Shown here piece by piece: positions 27,273 through 36,585 of a stretch of 64,000 bases of DNA. The position numbers were made by a program, and so were the translations under genes. Source of the DNA: JBMDXB01 sp048594975. Its GTDB lineage: Bacteria > Acidobacteriota > Vicinamibacteria > Vicinamibacterales > 2-12-FULL-66-21. The stretch's first letter is position 1, and the number at the start of each line of letters is the position of its first letter. The notes below the pieces were generated by a model, which saw nothing but the letters and a program-made list of their open reading frames with translations, made no database searches and was not told where the DNA came from. Location: contig JBMDXQ010000145.1 of assembly GCA_048594975.1 (NCBI GenBank), positions 62,001-126,000 of the forward strand. Direction: 5' to 3'.

Positions 27273-28636
27273 CGGGAACCGCGGTGCAGCCGCTCGGTGC
27301 ATCGGCGATGCGACAGGCCGCCGTCCCGGCCCGCCTGCCGTGGGGATTCGCCGAGCTGTTCGTCGTCAGCCAGACGGCGCTGCCGGCGCTTCTCTATCTG
27401 CCGGGCACGCAGGCGATACGGCTGCCGATTCGCGTATCAGCCTTCGTGATCAGCCTGGCGGCGCTCGGCTGGTCGCTCGCGAACCCGCGGCACCGCTGTC
27501 CTCCCCACCGCGCGTCCCCCTGGCTGGTCGGCGCGTTCGGCGTCCTGCTGCTGATGATCTTCCATCCGACTACCAGCTCGCTCTACGGCGGGCTGGCGCA
27601 CGCGGCGCTATACGTTGCGGTCGCGGCGCCGTTCGTCTGGGCGCCGGGGTTCGTGCACACGCCCGAACAGCTCGCTCGCCTGATCGCCCTCATTCTCGTG
27701 TGCAGCGGGGCCAACGCCGTCGTGGGCGTCTTGCAGGTCTACGCGCCCGAGACCTTCATGCCGCAGGAGCTCTCGCGCGTGCTCACCGCCTCGTCTACAG
27801 GCCTCGGGCCGGTGACCTACACGGGCCCCGACGGCCGCGTCATCGTCCGTCCGCCCGGGCTGTTCGACACGCCTGGCGCGGTCGCCGGTCCGGCGATGTT
27901 CGCGGCGCTGCTCGGCGTGGTGTTCGGCCTGAGCGCGCTGCCCGCCTGGAAACGGGCCGGGAGCTTCGTGCTCGCCGGGGCCGGCTTCGCTGCGGTCTAC
28001 CTCACGCAGGTGCGCATCAGCTTCGCGATGATCCTGCTGATGTTCATCGGCTACGCGGTGGCGCTGCTGCGCCAGCGACGCTTCGGCAAGGCGACCACGA
28101 TCGGCGTGCTGGGCGGCGTCCTGCTCTGCACCGGGTTCGCGTTCGCGCTGACCCTCGGCGGACAGAGCGTCTCCGAGCGGTTCATGACGGTGCTGGCCGG
28201 CGATCCGGTCTCGGTGTACTACGAGGCGCGCGGGATTCAGCTCTCGTACAGCCTCTCGGAGCTGATGCTCGATTACCCGATCGGCGCGGGGCTGGCGCGC
28301 TGGGGCATGGCGGCGGCGTACTTCGGGTCGTCGCGCGTGCCGACGATGTGGGCGGAACTGCAGGTGACGGGCTGGTTGATCGACGGCGGCGTGCCGCTGC
28401 TCGTGCTCTACAGCGGCGCCCTGCTGGTCGTCGCCCACTCGCAGTTCCGGCTCGCGCGGCTGACGCAGTATCCGCGTATCGCCGCCTGCGCGGCGGTCGT
28501 ATTCGCCGTCGGCCTGGGACCGATCGCGATGACGGTGAGCTTCACGCCGTTTGTCACGCAGCTCGGGGTGCAGTTCTGGTTCCTCGCCGGCGCGCTGCAC
28601 GGCGTCGCGTGCCGCGCGCGGCTGCAGCACGCATGA
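27269..28636 (+). CDS. Wzy/O-antigen-ligase-like polysaccharide polymerase
   Basis: 455 residues, almost entirely membrane segments (about ten or more). One large hydrophilic loop around residues 165-205 contains FMPQELSRVLTASSTGLGPVTY and RPPGLFDTPGAVAG, the usual arrangement in the Wzy/WaaL family. The gene is in the same operon as the flippase and the initiating transferase, so polymerisation of repeat units in the periplasm is the likely job. Its ATG at 27269 overlaps the previous gene by 4 bases; the upstream part of the open frame is a shadow. Confidence 0.82.
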   Translation: MTGTAVQPLGASAMRQAAVPARLPWGFAELFVVSQTALPALLYLPGTQAIRLPIRVSAFVISLAALGWSLANPRHRCPPHRASPWLVGAFGVLLLMIFHPTTSSLYGGLAHAALYVAVAAPFVWAPGFVHTPEQLARLIALILVCSGANAVVGVLQVYAPETFMPQELSRVLTASSTGLGPVTYTGPDGRVIVRPPGLFDTPGAVAGPAMFAALLGVVFGLSALPAWKRAGSFVLAGAGFAAVYLTQVRISFAMILLMFIGYAVALLRQRRFGKATTIGVLGGVLLCTGFAFALTLGGQSVSERFMTVLAGDPVSVYYEARGIQLSYSLSELMLDYPIGAGLARWGMAAAYFGSSRVPTMWAELQVTGWLIDGGVPLLVLYSGALLVVAHSQFRLARLTQYPRIAACAAVVFAVGLGPIAMTVSFTPFVTQLGVQFWFLAGALHGVACRARLQHA

Positions 28637-29760
28637 CCTCGTGGCTGCTCGTGTCCGGGGACTTCACGCCGCTCGGCGGGATGGACCGCGCCAACCACGC
28701 GCTGGCGGCGTACCTCGCCGGGCGCCCCGACACCTGCGTGCATCTGGTAACGCACCGCGCCTGGCCCGATCTGGAGGCGCGCGCGGCGGTTCGCGTGCAC
28801 CGGGTCGTGCGGCCGGCGGGATCGCACCTGGCCGGCGCTCCGCTGCTGGCCGCCTCCGCGCTGCGCTGGACGCAGCGGTTGCGCCGCGAGCGCCCTCGAG
28901 TGGTCGCCAACGGCGGCAACGCCGACCTGGGAGAGGTCACGTGGGTGCACTACGTTCATGCGGCGTACCGGCCGACGACCGCCGATTCGGCGCTGCGGCG
29001 CTGTCGCGCCCGTGCCACGCACGGGTACTTCTCGCGTCTCGAGCGGGCGGCACTGCCGCGGGCGCGGCTCGTGATCTGCAACAGCCGGCGCACCGCGCGC
29101 GACGTCGTCGATCGTCTCGGCGTGATGAGCAGCCGCGTGCGCACTGTCTACTACGGCGCCGACGCGGCACAACTGTCGACGGTCGACGCCGAGGAGCGCG
29201 CGCGGGCGCGCGCTGCGCTCGGGTGGCAAGAGCGGCGCCGCACCGCGCTCTTCGTCGGAGCCCTCGGCGATCGAAGGAAGGGATTCGACCGGCTGTTCGA
29301 GGCGTGGACGCGGCTGCTCGCCGACCCCGCGTGGGACGTCGATCTCATGGCCGCCGGGGAGGGCAGCGAGCTATCGGCGTGGCGTCGGCGGGCCGACGAC
29401 CACGCCGGCCGCATCCGGCTCCTGGGTTTCCGGACCGACGTGCCGCGGTTGCTCGCGGCGAGCGATCTGCTCGTCCACCCGGCGCGCTACGAGGCGTACG
29501 GACTCGGCGTCCACGAGGCGATCTGCCGCGGCATTCCCGCCCTCGTCAGCGCCGGGGCGGGCGTTGCCGAGCGCTATCCTGCGGAGCTCCGCGAGCTCCT
29601 GCTGCAGGACGTGGAGAACGTCGACGAGCTGTGCGCCTGCCTGCGACGGTGGCGTGCCGACGCGGACGGGGTGGCGGCGCGCGTGAAGCCGTTCGCCGAT
29701 CGGTTGCGGGAACGCTCGTGGGACGACATGGCTGCCGAGATCGTGGAGCTGCTCTCGTGA
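28633..29760 (+). CDS. Glycosyltransferase family 4
   Basis: 375 residues. Acceptor-side segment WLLVSGDFTPLGGMDRANHALA; donor-side TALFVGALGDRRKGFDRLFEAW; E-x7-E in YEAYGLGVHEAICRGIPAL. Probable EPS sugar transferase. It overlaps the polymerase gene upstream and the zinc-ribbon methyltransferase gene downstream, each by 4 bases. Confidence 0.87.
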   Translation: MTSWLLVSGDFTPLGGMDRANHALAAYLAGRPDTCVHLVTHRAWPDLEARAAVRVHRVVRPAGSHLAGAPLLAASALRWTQRLRRERPRVVANGGNADLGEVTWVHYVHAAYRPTTADSALRRCRARATHGYFSRLERAALPRARLVICNSRRTARDVVDRLGVMSSRVRTVYYGADAAQLSTVDAEERARARAALGWQERRRTALFVGALGDRRKGFDRLFEAWTRLLADPAWDVDLMAAGEGSELSAWRRRADDHAGRIRLLGFRTDVPRLLAASDLLVHPARYEAYGLGVHEAICRGIPALVSAGAGVAERYPAELRELLLQDVENVDELCACLRRWRADADGVAARVKPFADRLRERSWDDMAAEIVELLS

Positions 29761-30692
29761 CGGTGACTGCCGGCTTCGCGCCGCTCGCGTCCTGCTGGAT
29801 CTGCGGCGGCGCCGCGCTCGTGCCCGTGCACGAGCTCCGCTTCGAGCTGGAGATCTACCGCACCCAGGACCCAGAGCTCGCCGCCTACCACGGCCAGCGG
29901 CTCGCGCTGCAGCGCTGTCGCGCCTGCGGTTTCGCGCAGCCGGAGGCGCTCCCGGTGCTGCCACGGTTCTTCGATCGCATGTACGACCAGCGCTGGTCGG
30001 AGGACTGGGTTGAGGGCGAGGTCCGTTCGCCGGTGAAGGACCTGATCTTCTCGCACGTGCTCGACGCGCTGGCGCGACGCCTGCCGCCCGGGCGCCGTCG
30101 GCTGCTGGACGTCGGCGCGCACGCTGGCCGCTTCCTCCGGATCGCCAACCGGAGAGGATGGACGAGCGAAGGCATCGAACTCAACCCGCAGACCTGCGCC
30201 TACGCCTCCCGCAGCGCCGGGGTAGTCGTCCACCAGGGGAACGTGCACACCCTCGAGACCGCAGGTCGGCGCTTCGACACGATCACGATGACCGACGTGC
30301 TCGAGCACGTTCCGGATCCGGTAGCGGTACTCCGGCGCGTCCACGCGCTGCTCGACGAGGGCGGGTGGGTGGCAATCAAAGTGCCGAACGGCCCGGCACA
30401 GCGCCTGAAGGAGCGGCTGAAGTCCTGGCTGCTTCCCCGGTACCGGCCGTCGCTTGCCGACAACCTGGTGCACGTGAACCACTTTTCGGCTGCGTCGCTC
30501 CGGCTCGCGCTGAGCGTCGCCGGCTTCGCGGGGACGACCATCACGGTCGGCGCGCCGGAGCTCCCCGCCGGGAGCGGAGCGGCGCACGCGTTTGCCCGGA
30601 CGGCGAGGCGCGCGCTGTTCATCGCGGCGCACCTCACGGGCGGCGCCTGCTCCCCGGTTGCCTTCAACCTCCAGGCGTATGCACGCCGCTGA
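29757..30692 (+). CDS. Class I SAM methyltransferase with N-terminal zinc-ribbon-like segment
   Basis: 311 residues from a GTG start overlapping the previous stop (GTGA). Two CxxC pairs (SCWICGG near residue 12 and RCRACGF near 56) flank an acidic segment and probably bind one zinc ion. The catalytic domain follows, with LLDVGAHAGRFLRIA as motif I and TMTDVLEHVPDP as motif II, a Methyltransf_23-like enzyme. This combination is common among sugar or lipid-linked methyltransferases in polysaccharide loci. The substrate is unknown. Confidence 0.82.
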   Translation: MTVTAGFAPLASCWICGGAALVPVHELRFELEIYRTQDPELAAYHGQRLALQRCRACGFAQPEALPVLPRFFDRMYDQRWSEDWVEGEVRSPVKDLIFSHVLDALARRLPPGRRRLLDVGAHAGRFLRIANRRGWTSEGIELNPQTCAYASRSAGVVVHQGNVHTLETAGRRFDTITMTDVLEHVPDPVAVLRRVHALLDEGGWVAIKVPNGPAQRLKERLKSWLLPRYRPSLADNLVHVNHFSAASLRLALSVAGFAGTTITVGAPELPAGSGAAHAFARTARRALFIAAHLTGGACSPVAFNLQAYARR

Positions 30693-30710
30693 TCCGCCCG
30701 GCGTATCGAC

Positions 30711-32264
30711 ATGACGCGCGTTGCCCGCGCTTCGATCGCGACGGTCTACGGCTACCTGCGGTTCGGCCTCGCGCTTGCCGCCGGCCTGCTGGTGGTGCCC
30801 TTCGTCGTCGGCGAGCTCGGGCCGCGCGTGTACGGGTTCTGGCTCGCGTCGGGCGAGGTGCTGGGTTACGCCGCGATGGCGGACTTCGGCCTGCTCGGCA
30901 CCATGCCGTGGCTCGTCGCCGAAGCCGACGGCCGGCGCGACCGCGAATCGATCAGGCGGCTGATGAGCAACGGCGCCGCGGCCGCGCTGATGCTCACGGT
31001 CGTCTACGCGGCGGGCGTGCTGCTCCTGTGGCACGTGCTGCCGTCCCTGCTTCGACTCGGTCCCGCGGAGCGCGAGGTCGTGCTCGGGCCGTTCGTGCTG
31101 GTTGCCGTCGCGGCCGGGCTGACCATGCCGCTGCGCATCTTCAGCGTGACGCTCGCGGGCCTCCAGGACGTGACGTTCCAGGGCATCGTCTCCGCCTGCG
31201 CCTGGGCCGCCGACGTGGTGCTGACCATCGTCCTGCTGGAGCTCGGCTACGGGCTGTACGCTCTGGCGGCGGCCGCAGCGTTTCCCGGACTGGCTGCCGC
31301 CCTGGCGTCCGCCGTGCGGTTGCGGCTGATTGCGCCCGACCTGACGACCGGGTGGAACCCTCCGACGCGGTCCGTCATTTCGCGCCTGTTCAAGGAGAGC
31401 ATCGGCGCCTGGTTCAGCCAGTGGGGCTGGCGGCTGACGTCGGCGACCGACGGCATCATCCTCGCCGCGCTTGGCAATCCCGTTGCCGTCACCGCGCTGG
31501 CGATGACGTCGCGGCTCGGGAACATGTTGATGCAGATGTCGTGGATGCCCGGCGACAGCGCACTGGTCGGCCTCGCCAGCCTGAGCGGCGAGCGGCACCC
31601 GCCGCGGCTGCGCGCCGCGGTGGTGGCGCTGCTGCGCGTGAACATCGCGCTTGCCGGCGCCGCTGTCTGCGTCGTACTCGCCGCCAACCCGGGGTTCGTG
31701 GCCTGGTGGATCCCCGGCAACGTCTTCGCGGGGGACCGGGTGAATGGGCTCCTCGCGGTTGCCCTCATGCTCAGCTCGATCGCCCACGCCGTGATCATCG
31801 TGACCAGCGTGCTCGGCCGGCGCGTGCTCGTGGGCGTCGCTACGCTGGCCACCGGCGTCGGGCAGGCGACGCTGGCATATCTGCTGGCGCGTCAGTTCGG
31901 CGTTACCGGGGTCGTCGTCGCATCGATTGCAGCGCAGACGCTCATCCTGCTGCCGATGCTCGCGCGCGCATTCGCGGCGATGGGCGGGGTGAGCTTCGGG
32001 GATGCCGTCCGCGAGGTGGCGCTGCCGCTGCTCACGCGGTCTGGTCCGCTCGCCGTCGCGGCCTTCGCGATCGGCTTCTGGCTGCCCCCGCCGCCCGGCT
32101 GGACGGTCGTCCTGCTCGGCGCCGCGGTGGGAGTGGCCTACCTGTGGCTGACGCGCAGCGTGTATCTCGATTACCCGGCGATCCAGGCCCTGCTCGATCG
32201 CCTTCCCGCCTGGGGGATGCCGCCGGCGCTGCGGCGGCGCCTGGCGCCGAGGCGCGCGGTGTGA
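30711..32264 (+). CDS. Wzx-type polysaccharide flippase (MOP superfamily)
   Basis: 517 residues with about 12-14 hydrophobic segments and short loops. It has the typical N-terminal segment of oligosaccharide flippases (YLRFGLALAAGLLVVPFVVGELGPRVYGFWLASGEVLGYAAMADFG, residues about 13-57, not all quoted conserved). It would move lipid-linked repeat units across the inner membrane before polymerisation. The start follows the zinc-ribbon methyltransferase gene after 18 bases. Confidence 0.87.
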   Translation: MTRVARASIATVYGYLRFGLALAAGLLVVPFVVGELGPRVYGFWLASGEVLGYAAMADFGLLGTMPWLVAEADGRRDRESIRRLMSNGAAAALMLTVVYAAGVLLLWHVLPSLLRLGPAEREVVLGPFVLVAVAAGLTMPLRIFSVTLAGLQDVTFQGIVSACAWAADVVLTIVLLELGYGLYALAAAAAFPGLAAALASAVRLRLIAPDLTTGWNPPTRSVISRLFKESIGAWFSQWGWRLTSATDGIILAALGNPVAVTALAMTSRLGNMLMQMSWMPGDSALVGLASLSGERHPPRLRAAVVALLRVNIALAGAAVCVVLAANPGFVAWWIPGNVFAGDRVNGLLAVALMLSSIAHAVIIVTSVLGRRVLVGVATLATGVGQATLAYLLARQFGVTGVVVASIAAQTLILLPMLARAFAAMGGVSFGDAVREVALPLLTRSGPLAVAAFAIGFWLPPPPGWTVVLLGAAVGVAYLWLTRSVYLDYPAIQALLDRLPAWGMPPALRRRLAPRRAV

Positions 32265-32271
32265 CGCCGGC

Positions 32272-33132
32272 ATGACTGGGCACACCGGCATCGGACGGTC
32301 GTACCGGGACCCCGGCCGGGTCGAACGGCTGGGATCGCGGCTGCGAGCCGCCGTGGCCGCGACGCCCTTTCGCGGCGTGCTGCGGACCGTCTTTCGCCGG
32401 ACGCTCGGCTGGGTGGCGGGCGATCGTCTCGTGGCGACACTCCCCGGGGGTGAGCGGGTGCGCGTGTTGCCGGAGCATCGGCAACTCGCGTGGAACGCGG
32501 AAGAGTACGCGGCATTCAAGAGCGCGGTCATCTCCGGCGCAACGGTCTTCGACGTCGGCGCCAACCTCGGCGCCTACACGGTGTTGTTCGCGCAGTGGGT
32601 CGGTCCACGCGGCCGCGTGTTCGCCTTCGAGCCGGCGCCCGACACCCGGTCCGGGCTCGTCCGTCAGGTCGCGCTCAACGGCGTCGACATGCGCGTCGAG
32701 GTGCGGCCGGAGGCGGTGGCGGCCTCGAGCGGCGTGCGCTCCCTTCACGCGAGCGGGCTGCGGGGCGACAACCGGCTGGCGTCGGCGGACGCCGCGCCCG
32801 ACGGCGACTGCCTGCCCGTTCCGACGACGAGCATCGACGAGTTCTGTGAGGGCGGCGGGATCGACCCCGACGTGCTCAAGATCGATGTCGAGGGGGCCGA
32901 GCTCGACGTCCTGCGCGGAGCGCGGCGCACCATCGCCAGGCGTGGATCGTCATTGATGCTTTTCGTCGAGCTGCATCCGCGCATATGGGGGCAGTCAGGT
33001 GTCTCCCGGGGGGACCTCGAAGACGAGCTGGCCGCGCAGGGTCTGACGATCGAGCGGATTGATGACGGCGGAGATCCATGGGCGATCGAGGGCGTCTGCG
33101 TTCGTGTCCGGCGGCGGCCATGCGCATCCTGA
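32272..33132 (+). CDS. FkbM-family methyltransferase
   Basis: 286 residues. It has the FkbM layout: motif I FDVGANLGAYTVLFAQ, then RVFAFEPAPDT at strand 2, and the late signature LKIDVEGAELDVLRGA. FkbM-type enzymes O-methylate sugars or polyketides; here a sugar hydroxyl of the EPS is the natural guess. Its stop lies 13 bases inside the downstream glycosyltransferase gene. Confidence 0.88.
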   Translation: MTGHTGIGRSYRDPGRVERLGSRLRAAVAATPFRGVLRTVFRRTLGWVAGDRLVATLPGGERVRVLPEHRQLAWNAEEYAAFKSAVISGATVFDVGANLGAYTVLFAQWVGPRGRVFAFEPAPDTRSGLVRQVALNGVDMRVEVRPEAVAASSGVRSLHASGLRGDNRLASADAAPDGDCLPVPTTSIDEFCEGGGIDPDVLKIDVEGAELDVLRGARRTIARRGSSLMLFVELHPRIWGQSGVSRGDLEDELAAQGLTIERIDDGGDPWAIEGVCVRVRRRPCAS

Positions 33133-34313
33133 TCGCGAACGAGGCGGCGGTCGGAAACGGCGGCGTGGAGAGCTACCTCTCGGCGCTCATGCCGGCGCTG
33201 AGCGCGCGCGGGTACGCCGTCGCGCTGCTCCACGCAAACACGCGGCGCGAGGCGGGGAGCACCCGCCTCGAGGGTGCGGAGCTGAATGCCAGCGTCGCCG
33301 ACGACTCGCTGGAGGGCGCCTTCGATCGGGTGCGCGCATGGCGGCCTGACGTCTGCTTCTCGCACAACCTGCGTCAGCTCGACGTCGAGGAGCGTCTGCT
33401 CGCGGAATGGCCCGTCGTCAAGATGATGCACGGCTACTTCGGGACCTGCGTCAGCGGGCAGAAGACGCATGCGTACCCCGCGCCGGTGCCTTGCACGCGC
33501 GAGTTTGGCGCCGCCTGCCTCGCCTTGTACCTCCCGCGCCACTGCGGGCGCTACCGCCCCCTGGTGATGGTGCGCCAATTCCGCGGGGAGCTGCGCCAGC
33601 ACTCGCTGCTACCGCGCTATGCGGCAGTCCTGACCGCCAGCCGTCACATGGCCGCCGAGTTCGTGCGTCATGGCGTCGCGCCCGGACGGGTGATCGCCGC
33701 GCCGCTCTTTCCAACGGAGCGGCCCGCCGGTGCCCTGCGCGAGGTTCCGCTGACGCCGACCGTGCTCTTTGCCGGGAGAATGACGCCACTCAAGGGCGGC
33801 GACGTGCTCGTCCGCGCCGTTGCCCTGGCCTCCCGGGCGCTGGGTGGGACCGTGCAGCTGATGATGGCGGGCGACGGCCCGGAGCGGCACGCGCTCGACG
33901 CGCTCGCGCAACGGCTGGGCGTCGCCGCGACTTTTGCCGGCTGGGTCGGCGGCCGCGCGCGAACGTCGCTGTTCCGCGCGGCCAGCGTGGTGGCGGTGCC
34001 CAGCCTGTGGCCGGAGCCGTTCGGTCTCGTGGGCCTCGACGTGGGCGTGCACGGCGTACCGGCGGTTGCCTTCGATGTCGGTGGAATCGGCGAGTGGCTG
34101 CGCGACGGCGTCAACGGCGTGCTCGTGCGCAAGCCGGGGAGCGCCGAAGCTCTCGGCGGGGCACTCGCCGACGTGCTCGCGGATCGCGAACGCCTGGCGC
34201 GCTACGGCGAAGGCGCTGCTGTCGTGGCGGCTGACATGTCCATCGACGTCCACGTCGCGGCGGTCGAGCGCGTGCTCCTCGACGTGGCGGCGGCGAACCG
34301 GGCGGCCATGTGA
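33120..34313 (+). CDS. Glycosyltransferase family 4 with altered E-x7-E motif
   Basis: 397 residues. It starts MRILIANEAAVGNGGVESYL and has donor-side TVLFAGRMTPLKGGDVLVRAV. The usual E-x7-E reads PEPFGLVGLDVGVHGVPAV, so the second Glu is Asp. The N-terminal domain carries a cluster of four Cys (GTCVSG, VPCTRE, AACLAL, RHCGRY), seen in some GT4 enzymes of EPS loci. The ATG at 33120 was chosen over the GTG/ATG at 33078 because it starts directly at the first beta strand. Confidence 0.85.
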   Translation: MRILIANEAAVGNGGVESYLSALMPALSARGYAVALLHANTRREAGSTRLEGAELNASVADDSLEGAFDRVRAWRPDVCFSHNLRQLDVEERLLAEWPVVKMMHGYFGTCVSGQKTHAYPAPVPCTREFGAACLALYLPRHCGRYRPLVMVRQFRGELRQHSLLPRYAAVLTASRHMAAEFVRHGVAPGRVIAAPLFPTERPAGALREVPLTPTVLFAGRMTPLKGGDVLVRAVALASRALGGTVQLMMAGDGPERHALDALAQRLGVAATFAGWVGGRARTSLFRAASVVAVPSLWPEPFGLVGLDVGVHGVPAVAFDVGGIGEWLRDGVNGVLVRKPGSAEALGGALADVLADRERLARYGEGAAVVAADMSIDVHVAAVERVLLDVAAANRAAM

Positions 34314-35434
34314 GCCGGACGTTCCACCTGCTCACCGGCGAGTACCCGCCTCAAGTGGGCGGCGTCGGCGACTACACCGCGAAACTGGCGGCCGCGCTCG
34401 CGCGGCGCGGCTGTGCGATCCACGTCTGGTCGCCGGCGGTCTGCGACGGTTCAGACGGCGGCGTGATCGTCCACGCGCTGCCCGATCGGTTCGGCGCAGC
34501 CTCGCGGCGGGCCATCGCGGGCGGCATCGCCTCGCAACCGGGCCGCGTCGTCGTCCAGTACGTCCCCAACGCGTTCGGCAGCCGCGGCGCGAACCTGCCG
34601 TTCTGCCGATGGGTGGCGCGGCTGCGCGGCCGCGGAGCCGACGTGCGGGTGATGTTCCACGAACCGTACTTCTACTTCACGGCGGCCCGTCCGTTCGCCA
34701 ATCTCCTGGCGCTAGCCCAGCGCGCGATGGCGGCGCTGCTCCTCCGCGGCGGCGGCGTCGCCTACCTGTCGACCGACCGCTGGATCGAGTACCTGTGCCC
34801 GTATGCGCCGGCCGGCACCTCGTGGACGGTTCTGCCGATCCCCGCGACGGCGGAAGGAGATGCCGCGCCCGAGGCGATCGAGCGCTGGTGCCGCACCGCC
34901 GGGGGCGGGCCGCTCGTCGGGCACTTCGGCAGTTACGGTGATCACGTCGCCCGCGACCTGGAGCCGGTCGTCGTGGCGCTGCTCTCGTCCGCGGCGCCGG
35001 TGACGCTGCTGCTGATCGGCCGGAACAGCGAGCGCTTCGCCGATCGGCTGGTGAGCGTGCGACCGGAGTTCGCTGGGCGGGTGCACGCCGCCGGGGCGCT
35101 GGCCGAACGCGACGTGGTCGCGGCGCTGAAAGCGTGCGCCGTGCTCGTCCAGCCGTTTCCCGATGGTGTCACGACCCGGCGAACCTCCGTCATGGCGGGC
35201 CTCGCGGCGGGCGTCGCCACGGTGACGACCGACGGTCGGCTCACCGAACGTGTCTGGCGCGAGACCGGCGCCGCGGCGCTCGTCCCCGCCGGCGCCGTGG
35301 GCGCGATGCGTGACACGGTCCTCGGCCTGTTGACGGAAGGCGAGAGGCGCCACGCGCAAGCCGCAGCTGGCAGGTGCGTGTACGCCGAGCGGTTCGCGAT
35401 CGAACGGACCGTCGATCTGCTCACCGGCGCATGA
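34310..35434 (+). CDS. Glycosyltransferase family 4-like, lacking E-x7-E
   Basis: 374 residues from a GTG start overlapping the previous stop. The N-terminal loop FHLLTGEYPPQVGGVGDYTAKLA is typical GT4. In the donor domain, the position of the E-x7-E motif reads DGVTTRRTSVMAGLAAGVATV, with neither Glu preserved. This resembles a subgroup of GT4-like proteins with non-standard donor sites, or an enzyme that has lost activity. It sits within the run of EPS transferases. Confidence 0.78.
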   Translation: MSRTFHLLTGEYPPQVGGVGDYTAKLAAALARRGCAIHVWSPAVCDGSDGGVIVHALPDRFGAASRRAIAGGIASQPGRVVVQYVPNAFGSRGANLPFCRWVARLRGRGADVRVMFHEPYFYFTAARPFANLLALAQRAMAALLLRGGGVAYLSTDRWIEYLCPYAPAGTSWTVLPIPATAEGDAAPEAIERWCRTAGGGPLVGHFGSYGDHVARDLEPVVVALLSSAAPVTLLLIGRNSERFADRLVSVRPEFAGRVHAAGALAERDVVAALKACAVLVQPFPDGVTTRRTSVMAGLAAGVATVTTDGRLTERVWRETGAAALVPAGAVGAMRDTVLGLLTEGERRHAQAAAGRCVYAERFAIERTVDLLTGA

Positions 35435-36585
35435 GCGAACTTCGCATCCTGCTCGTGGGCGACTACCCGGACGATCCACGCCTCGGGTCGGCGAAAGTCG
35501 CGCACAAGCTGCGGGATGAGCTCCGGGCCGCCGGGCACGAATGCGACGCACTGTTCGCGCCCGACCTGGGCGCGTGGCCCTCCGGCCGGCAGCTCAGGCA
35601 GCTCGTGTCCCCGGTCGCCGCACGTGCCGCAATCGCGCGAGCCTTCGCCCGCGGCGCCTACGACGTGGTGGATGCCTGCAGCGCCGAGGGCCTCTGGTTC
35701 GGCGTGCTGAAGCGCGCGGGACGTCATCGCGTCGCCGCGCTCGTCTGCCGTTCGCACGGGCTGGAGCACCTCAACTATCGGCGCATGCTCGACGACAGCC
35801 GCGCCGGCATCACGGCGAAGCCGTGGACCCGCCGCGTCTGGTACCCGGCGTCTCGACTCAGCCAGGTCGCGCTCGCCGCGCGCGCCGCCGATCGGCTGCT
35901 GCTGCTCAACGAGATCGATCGCGAGTTCGCCCTCCGTCGCGGCTGGCAGCCAGCCGACCGCATTGACCTGATCCCGCACGGCGTCTCGGAGCGATATCTG
36001 CAGCTCCCGCCCGTGTCAGCGCCGCGCGGGGCGGGCGCGCTGTTCTGCGGCTCGTGGGATCACGTAAAGGGCATCCGATATCTGGTGGACGCCTTCTCGC
36101 AGCTTGCCGCCGCGGGACACGCCGTGCCGCTGACCATCCTCGGTCCGGGGGTGCCGGCCGGGTCGGTCATCGGCGACTTCCCCGAAGTCGCGCGCGCGCA
36201 TCTCACGGTCCTCGATCGCGTGCCGGAGGACGCCGTCGTCCAGCTGTATCGCCGGCACGACGTCCTCGTCGCCCCTTCGACGTACGAGGGCTTCGGCCTC
36301 GTCGTCGTCGAGGCCATGTCGCAGGGCTTGCCGGTGATTGCGACGCCCGTCGGCTGCGCAGCGTCGGTCGTGCACGACGGCGTCAACGGCCGTCTCGTGC
36401 CGGCGCGCGACGCCGGCGCGTTCGCCGCCGCCGTGCGTCAGATGATGGACGCTCCGCAGGCGCGCGTGTGCATGGGTGCCGCGGCGGCGAGCACCGTCGC
36501 CGGCATGTCCTGGCGTGCAACCGCCGCTCGTACGGTCGAGTGCTACCGCCGCGCGCTTGCGCAGGTGCGAGGACGTGCCGCGTGA
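35431..36585 (+). CDS. Glycosyltransferase family 4
   Basis: 384 residues. N-terminal LRILLVGDYPDDPRLGSAKVAHKL; donor side GALFCGSWDHVKGIRYLVDAF; E-x7-E in YEGFGLVVVEAMSQGLPVI. A standard retaining transferase of the EPS operon. The start at 35431 gives the usual 4-base overlap with the gene before. Confidence 0.88.
   Translation: MSELRILLVGDYPDDPRLGSAKVAHKLRDELRAAGHECDALFAPDLGAWPSGRQLRQLVSPVAARAAIARAFARGAYDVVDACSAEGLWFGVLKRAGRHRVAALVCRSHGLEHLNYRRMLDDSRAGITAKPWTRRVWYPASRLSQVALAARAADRLLLLNEIDREFALRRGWQPADRIDLIPHGVSERYLQLPPVSAPRGAGALFCGSWDHVKGIRYLVDAFSQLAAAGHAVPLTILGPGVPAGSVIGDFPEVARAHLTVLDRVPEDAVVQLYRRHDVLVAPSTYEGFGLVVVEAMSQGLPVIATPVGCAASVVHDGVNGRLVPARDAGAFAAAVRQMMDAPQARVCMGAAAASTVAGMSWRATAARTVECYRRALAQVRGRAA

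Noticed and set aside
29574..32564. 996-codon minus-strand open frame across the EPS genes
   Set aside because: It is opposite the zinc-ribbon methyltransferase and flippase genes; the sequence is low-complexity Arg/Gly/Pro and has no recognisable domain.
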